The position numbers were made by a program, and so were the translations under genes. Below are positions 60,480-64,000 of a DNA stretch of 64,000 nt, piece by piece. The notes below the pieces were generated by a model. The model did no database searches. It was not told the origin of the DNA and saw only the letters and a list, made by a program, of their open reading frames with translations. Source of the stretch: Bacteroidales bacterium (GTDB lineage: Bacteria; Bacteroidota; Bacteroidia; Bacteroidales; F082); NCBI GenBank assembly GCA_017537965.1, contig JAFYJV010000016.1:1-64000 (forward strand). The letters run 5' to 3'. Position 1 is the first letter of the stretch; each line of letters begins with the position of its first letter.

Positions 60480-62536
60480 TACCAGATTGCAGCACGCTCT
60501 TCGGGAGCGATATACATCTTGCTTCCTTCCGGGATGTTGAAAGCTTCATAGAAATGCGGCATGGAGCCGAGGGTGCGATTCACGCGGGCTTCCGCCGGCG
60601 AGTGCACGTCTTCCTTGATGCGGCGTTCAAGGGCCTTGTCACGGATGTTGTTGCGCCAGATGGTGCCATAGCTGATGAAGAAACGCTGGGCGGGGGTGAA
60701 TCCGTCGATGTTTTGGTTGGCCTTGGCTTCATCGGTCATCTGATAGGCATCCCAAGCGATGTTGAGGCCGCCGAGGTCGGCGATGTTTTCGCCTAGTGTG
60801 AGCTCGCCATTGATATGGTTTCCACGAAGTTCAAACTCGTTGAACAGCTTGACCAGCTTTTGGGTGCGTTCCTTGAACTTGATGGTGTCTTCTGCACACC
60901 ACCAGTCGTTGAGGTTGCCTTTTTCGTCATACTTGCGGCCTTGGTCGTCGAAGCCGTGGGTCATTTCATGGCCGATCACCACACCGATGCCGCCGTAGTT
61001 GACAGCGTCGTCGGCATTTTGATTGAAGAACGGAGGTTGCAGGATGCCCGCTGGGAAGACGATCTCGTTCATGTCGGGGCTGTAGTAGGCGTTGACGGTC
61101 TGGGGCGTCATGAACCACTCCTCCTTGTCAACGGGTTTGCCGATCTTGGCCATGTCAAGTTCGTTTTCGAAACTGATGAAGTTATGGAAGTTTTTGAAAT
61201 AGGAATCGGGTGTGATCTCCAACTTGCTGTAGTCCTTCCATTTGTTGGGATAGCCCACCTTCACGTTGATGCATTCGAGTTTATGCAAAGCCTTGTCCTT
61301 GGTTTCCTCGCTCATCCAATCCAGTTGTTTGATGCGTTCTCCCAAGGCAATCTTCAAGTTGCCTACCAGATGTTCCATCCGCTCCTTGGCTTCGGCGGGG
61401 AAGAATTTCTCCACATAGAGTTGTCCAATGGCTTCGCCGAGGCAGTCGGAAGTCGCATTGAGCACGCGGCGCCAGCGAGGCTGCTGCACTTCCTGTCCGT
61501 AAAGATACTTGTTGTAGAAGTTGAAGTTTTCCGTGTCGAAGTCACTGCTTAGCATGGAGGCGCTTCCATGGATGATCTTCCACTTCAGGTAATCCTTGAT
61601 GATTTGGAGGTCGGCATTGAAAATGATGCCGTCCATGGCGGCGATAAAGTCTGGCATCCCTACGTTAAGACTGCTGAACTCGAATGCGGGAGCGCCTGAA
61701 TGGATGAAGTAGTCTCTCCATTTGAAGTTCGGTGTGGACTTTTGGAGTTCGACAACGCTGCGCATGTTGTAAATGCGGTCGGGGTCACGGCGCTCCACAC
61801 GGCTCAGTGAGTTCTTGGCGAGTTGGGTCTCGAAGTCGAGGATGGCTTTGGCCTTTTCAGTGGCGGCCTCAGGTTCGACCCCAACGAGCTGGAACATGTT
61901 CGACACATGCTCAACATATTTGTCGCGCATCTCCTGGGAGGATTCCTCAAGGTAGTCGTCGCGGTCGGGGAGACTCAGCCCACCTTGGTAAAGATGCATG
62001 ATCACCATCTCGGCGTTTTTCGGATCGGGGCTGCCTCCTGCATGGAAGAAGCCGCCAAATCCATTGCTGTGAAGGTCGCCCAACAGCGCGCCAAGGTCGG
62101 CTTTGTTATTGAGTGCATCCACTTGTTCGAAATAGGGCAGTAGCTCGATGTAGCCACGCTCATTGATGGCAACAGTGTCCATGCCTGTGTTGTAGAAATC
62201 GCGGATTTTCTGCGACATGCTGCCTTGGATGGCATTGGTGTCGTTCGATACTTCGTCGATGATGCCTTGAAGCAGTTTCTCGTTGCGCTGGTCAATCTCA
62301 GTGAAGGCGCCAAATGTGGTGTACTCCTCCGGGATGGGATTGTTCTTCAGCCAGTTGTTGTTGCAATAGCGGAAAAAGTCATCTGCTGGATTGATGTTTC
62401 GGTCCATGTTGCCCAGTTCGATGGCTGGATAGACTCCGTTGATTGGTTCGTCAGGTGTGTTTTTTGGTGCCTTTTCAGTGCAACCAGTAGCCATTGTGCA
62501 AATAATCGTCATGGCGATCATAATTTGTCTTCTCAT
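60479..62536 (-). CDS. pepO: M13 family metallopeptidase (PepO/neprilysin-like) lipoprotein
   Basis: 685 residues. The leader MRRQIMIAMTIICTMATGC has a lipobox at Cys19. The N-terminal helical domain (about 45-440) starts with DFFRYCNNNWLKNNPIP. The catalytic zinc site is HEMTH (523-527), with a third ligand in GENIADLGGL near 585-594. The usual M13 end with a Cys just before the final Trp is changed to RAAIW. Members cleave small peptides in the periplasm or at the surface. The acyltransferase gene starts on the last base of its stop codon. Confidence 0.93.
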   Translation of the reverse strand: MRRQIMIAMTIICTMATGCTEKAPKNTPDEPINGVYPAIELGNMDRNINPADDFFRYCNNNWLKNNPIPEEYTTFGAFTEIDQRNEKLLQGIIDEVSNDTNAIQGSMSQKIRDFYNTGMDTVAINERGYIELLPYFEQVDALNNKADLGALLGDLHSNGFGGFFHAGGSPDPKNAEMVIMHLYQGGLSLPDRDDYLEESSQEMRDKYVEHVSNMFQLVGVEPEAATEKAKAILDFETQLAKNSLSRVERRDPDRIYNMRSVVELQKSTPNFKWRDYFIHSGAPAFEFSSLNVGMPDFIAAMDGIIFNADLQIIKDYLKWKIIHGSASMLSSDFDTENFNFYNKYLYGQEVQQPRWRRVLNATSDCLGEAIGQLYVEKFFPAEAKERMEHLVGNLKIALGERIKQLDWMSEETKDKALHKLECINVKVGYPNKWKDYSKLEITPDSYFKNFHNFISFENELDMAKIGKPVDKEEWFMTPQTVNAYYSPDMNEIVFPAGILQPPFFNQNADDAVNYGGIGVVIGHEMTHGFDDQGRKYDEKGNLNDWWCAEDTIKFKERTQKLVKLFNEFELRGNHINGELTLGENIADLGGLNIAWDAYQMTDEAKANQNIDGFTPAQRFFISYGTIWRNNIRDKALERRIKEDVHSPAEARVNRTLGSMPHFYEAFNIPEGSKMYIAPEERAAIW

Positions 62537-62551
62537 TTTTTATCTGTTCTA

Positions 62552-62589
62552 AACTTCTTACTTCTAACTTCTGTCTTCTGTCTTCTATC
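62552..62589. repeat. CTTCTGTCTTC-type short repeat
   Basis: Four to five copies of a CTTCT(G/A) core in a row (AACTTCTTACTTCTAACTT and on to CTGTCTTCTG) lie between dnaX and the M13 peptidase gene. Similar stretches are at 7577-7605 and 63235-63259. Confidence 0.6.
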
Positions 62590-62593
62590 ATTC

Positions 62594-64000
62594 TCACAAA
62601 TCCCCCTCTAGTTTCAACTCATTCTGAAGCTTCCTGAGCTCTGGATGGGCTTGGGCAAGCTTCTCGAATTTCTCTTTATCGGTATAGGCTTCGATCTCCG
62701 CTGGTTTCTCCATGACCTCGGGAATCAGATCATATTGGTTGTTATGGAGCGTGTTTTTAAGGTGGCTTCTCAAGGCGGTCATGCCATCGGTGTCGTTTTC
62801 GAACAGCTTGTTATCGACATGGAAGTGGATTTCCTTTTCTCCTTTCAGCTCGGGTTTGTATTTGCCCAGTCCCGCAGCAAAATTGGGGGATATTTTCTTG
62901 TATTTGTTTACGAATTCGTTCCATGAAGCCTCCAGCTGCTCTTGCGTAAAGGAAGAGTCCCATTTTGGTTCCTCTTCTTCATCCTTCTTGCTGGCTTGTT
63001 CCATGCTGTTGGTGATGGAGATGGTGCTGGTGCTGTTTCGCTGACGGGGACGGGTTTGAATTGGCTCGGTTGGTGTTTTTCCTTTGTCTGATTTGACTTC
63101 TTGGAGCGCTTCTCCGTTCTGTTTCCTGTCTTCCGTTTTGGCAAGAGTCTCCTTCGAAACTAGGTTTGTTTGGGGTTGTGGCGGATTAACTCCGCCTGAC
63201 GTAGGGTTTGCCGTAGGTGTATTTGGCATTACTACTGTCTTCTGGCTTCTGTCTTCTGGATTCGTCATCTTCAATAGGCTCACCTCCAGGTGCAGACGCT
63301 TGTTGCTGGCGCTGCGGTAGTCGATGTCGCATTGGTCGTTGAGGTCCAATGCCCGTACCAGGAAGGGGAGGGAACAACGTTGCGACTGGGCGATGTAACG
63401 CTGGCGGAGCTGCTCGCTAACCTCCAGGAGTTGCGTTGTGGCGGGATCTTTGCTGACGAGCAGGCTCCTCAAGTGGTTGCCCATTCCAGTGATAAAATGC
63501 TGAGGTTCAAATCCTTTCCCTATGATGTCGTTGAGTATCAAAAGGATGTCGCTGGTGTTGCTTTGCAACAGGTCGTCAACAATCCTGAAATAGTAGTCGT
63601 AGTCGAGCACATTCAAGTTCTCGATCACCGAGGCATAGGTGATGGTTTTTCCTGAGAAGCTAACCATCTGGTCAAAAATGGAGAGGGCGTCGCGTAAGGC
63701 ACCGTCGGCTTTTTGGGCGATGATATTCAACGCCTCCGGCTCGGCCTGGATGCCTTCCATGGCGGCGACATGAGCCAAGTGTTTCTCAATGTCTTCAATG
63801 GTAATGCGTTTAAAATCAAATATCTGGCATCTCGAAAGGATGGTCGGGATGATCTTATGCTTCTCAGTGGTGGCCAGGATGAACTTGGCATACGCTGGCG
63901 GTTCCTCCAAGGTCTTGAGGAAGGCGTTGAAGGCGGCGGCGCTAAGCATGTGTACCTCATCGATGATATAGACCTTGTATTGGCCTATCTGCGGAGGGAT
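62594..64000 (-). CDS. dnaX: DNA polymerase III subunits gamma/tau, partial (5' end outside window)
   Basis: 468 residues remain; the frame runs open through the right edge, so the start and the Walker A domain are missing. The edge begins inside the AAA+ domain with KVYIIDEVHMLS (Walker B), followed by AFLKTLEEPP and IIPTILSRCQIFDF (sensor 1 and the arginine-finger region SRC). Residues about 20-230 of the fragment complete the ATPase lid and collar. The rest is the tau-type extension. Two short runs with EDRSQK and EDRKQN derive from the CTTCTGTCTTC repeat. The clamp-loader protein loads the sliding clamp during replication. Confidence 0.95.
   Translation of the reverse strand: MPPQIGQYKVYIIDEVHMLSAAAFNAFLKTLEEPPAYAKFILATTEKHKIIPTILSRCQIFDFKRITIEDIEKHLAHVAAMEGIQAEPEALNIIAQKADGALRDALSIFDQMVSFSGKTITYASVIENLNVLDYDYYFRIVDDLLQSNTSDILLILNDIIGKGFEPQHFITGMGNHLRSLLVSKDPATTQLLEVSEQLRQRYIAQSQRCSLPFLVRALDLNDQCDIDYRSASNKRLHLEVSLLKMTNPEDRSQKTVVMPNTPTANPTSGGVNPPQPQTNLVSKETLAKTEDRKQNGEALQEVKSDKGKTPTEPIQTRPRQRNSTSTISITNSMEQASKKDEEEEPKWDSSFTQEQLEASWNEFVNKYKKISPNFAAGLGKYKPELKGEKEIHFHVDNKLFENDTDGMTALRSHLKNTLHNNQYDLIPEVMEKPAEIEAYTDKEKFEKLAQAHPELRKLQNELKLEGDL
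63235..63259. repeat. dispersed short repeat inside dnaX
   Basis: CTGTCTTCTGGCTTCTGTCTTC plus a few bases. It keeps the dnaX frame and encodes the EDRSQKT stretch in the variable linker. A weaker copy lies at about 63116-63140. Confidence 0.6.

Overview
The window is a stretch of chromosome from a member of the Bacteroidota, most likely an uncultured host-associated member of the Bacteroidales. Four proteins end in a type IX secretion (T9SS) type A sorting domain with a YPNP/FPNP motif. Many promoters have the Bacteroidetes -7 box TAnnTTTG (mostly TATCTTTG or TATTTTTG), and Shine-Dalgarno sites are not conspicuous. The gene content also fits: DUF4290, DUF4301, BACON domains, FISUMP-type lipoproteins, a fused SecDF, DAP dehydrogenase and a gingipain-like C25 protease. 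By eye most genes have near-balanced base composition. The exception is an AT-rich island at about 16.2-17.4 kb. I saw no rRNA, tRNA, insertion sequence, CRISPR array, prophage or T9SS core machinery. No gap between genes exceeds 300 bases; the largest are 16159-16397 and 17160-17406.

Layout. 0-8 kb: the end of a T9SS cargo gene, murB (minus), then a very large repeat-built lipoprotein followed by two overlapping glycosyltransferases. 7.6-11.1 kb (minus): an FtsE-type ATPase, a DUF4301 protein and two TPM-domain proteins. 11.1-19.6 kb, the most accessory-looking part: two related lipoproteins, a DUF4143 ATPase and a DUF234 ATPase each preceded by AT-rich direct repeats, htpG, an AT-rich nitrilase-like orphan and a flavodoxin-like oxidoreductase. 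19.6-23.8 kb: a T9SS cargo protein, a dicarboxylate/amino-acid:cation symporter read from an apparent TTG start, and a small lipoprotein. 23.9-30.5 kb (plus): an SAM methyltransferase, a three-gene unit led by a membrane-anchored TIR protein, and a branched-chain aminotransferase.

30.5-36.1 kb (minus) is a tight four-gene unit: a PorE-like OmpA protein, purM, prfA and pyrF. 36.2-47.0 kb (minus): secDF, a NatAB-type ABC exporter, dnaJ, grpE, murA, DUF4290 and a T9SS protein. 47.0-56.6 kb (minus): a UvrD/PcrA helicase, a Nudix fusion, two tandem cation:proton antiporters and a C25 peptidase. 56.7-64 kb: ddh overlapping a family 3 glycoside hydrolase (plus), then an acyltransferase, an M13 metallopeptidase and the 3' two-thirds of dnaX (minus, running off the right edge).

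Two observations stand out. The first is the TIR - BACON/barrel - secreted protein unit (25073-29432), which looks like an envelope-spanning relay with a TIR effector inside the cell. The second is the PorE-like OmpA protein (33672-36125), which carries an extra C-terminal retropepsin-like domain whose expected Asp-Ser/Thr-Gly-Ala active-site motif is replaced. Also notable are the repeat-rich promoters of the two stand-alone ATPases, a MurA with Asp in place of the catalytic Cys, a Nudix hydrolase fused to a macro-like domain, and a dispersed short repeat that has entered the dnaX coding sequence.
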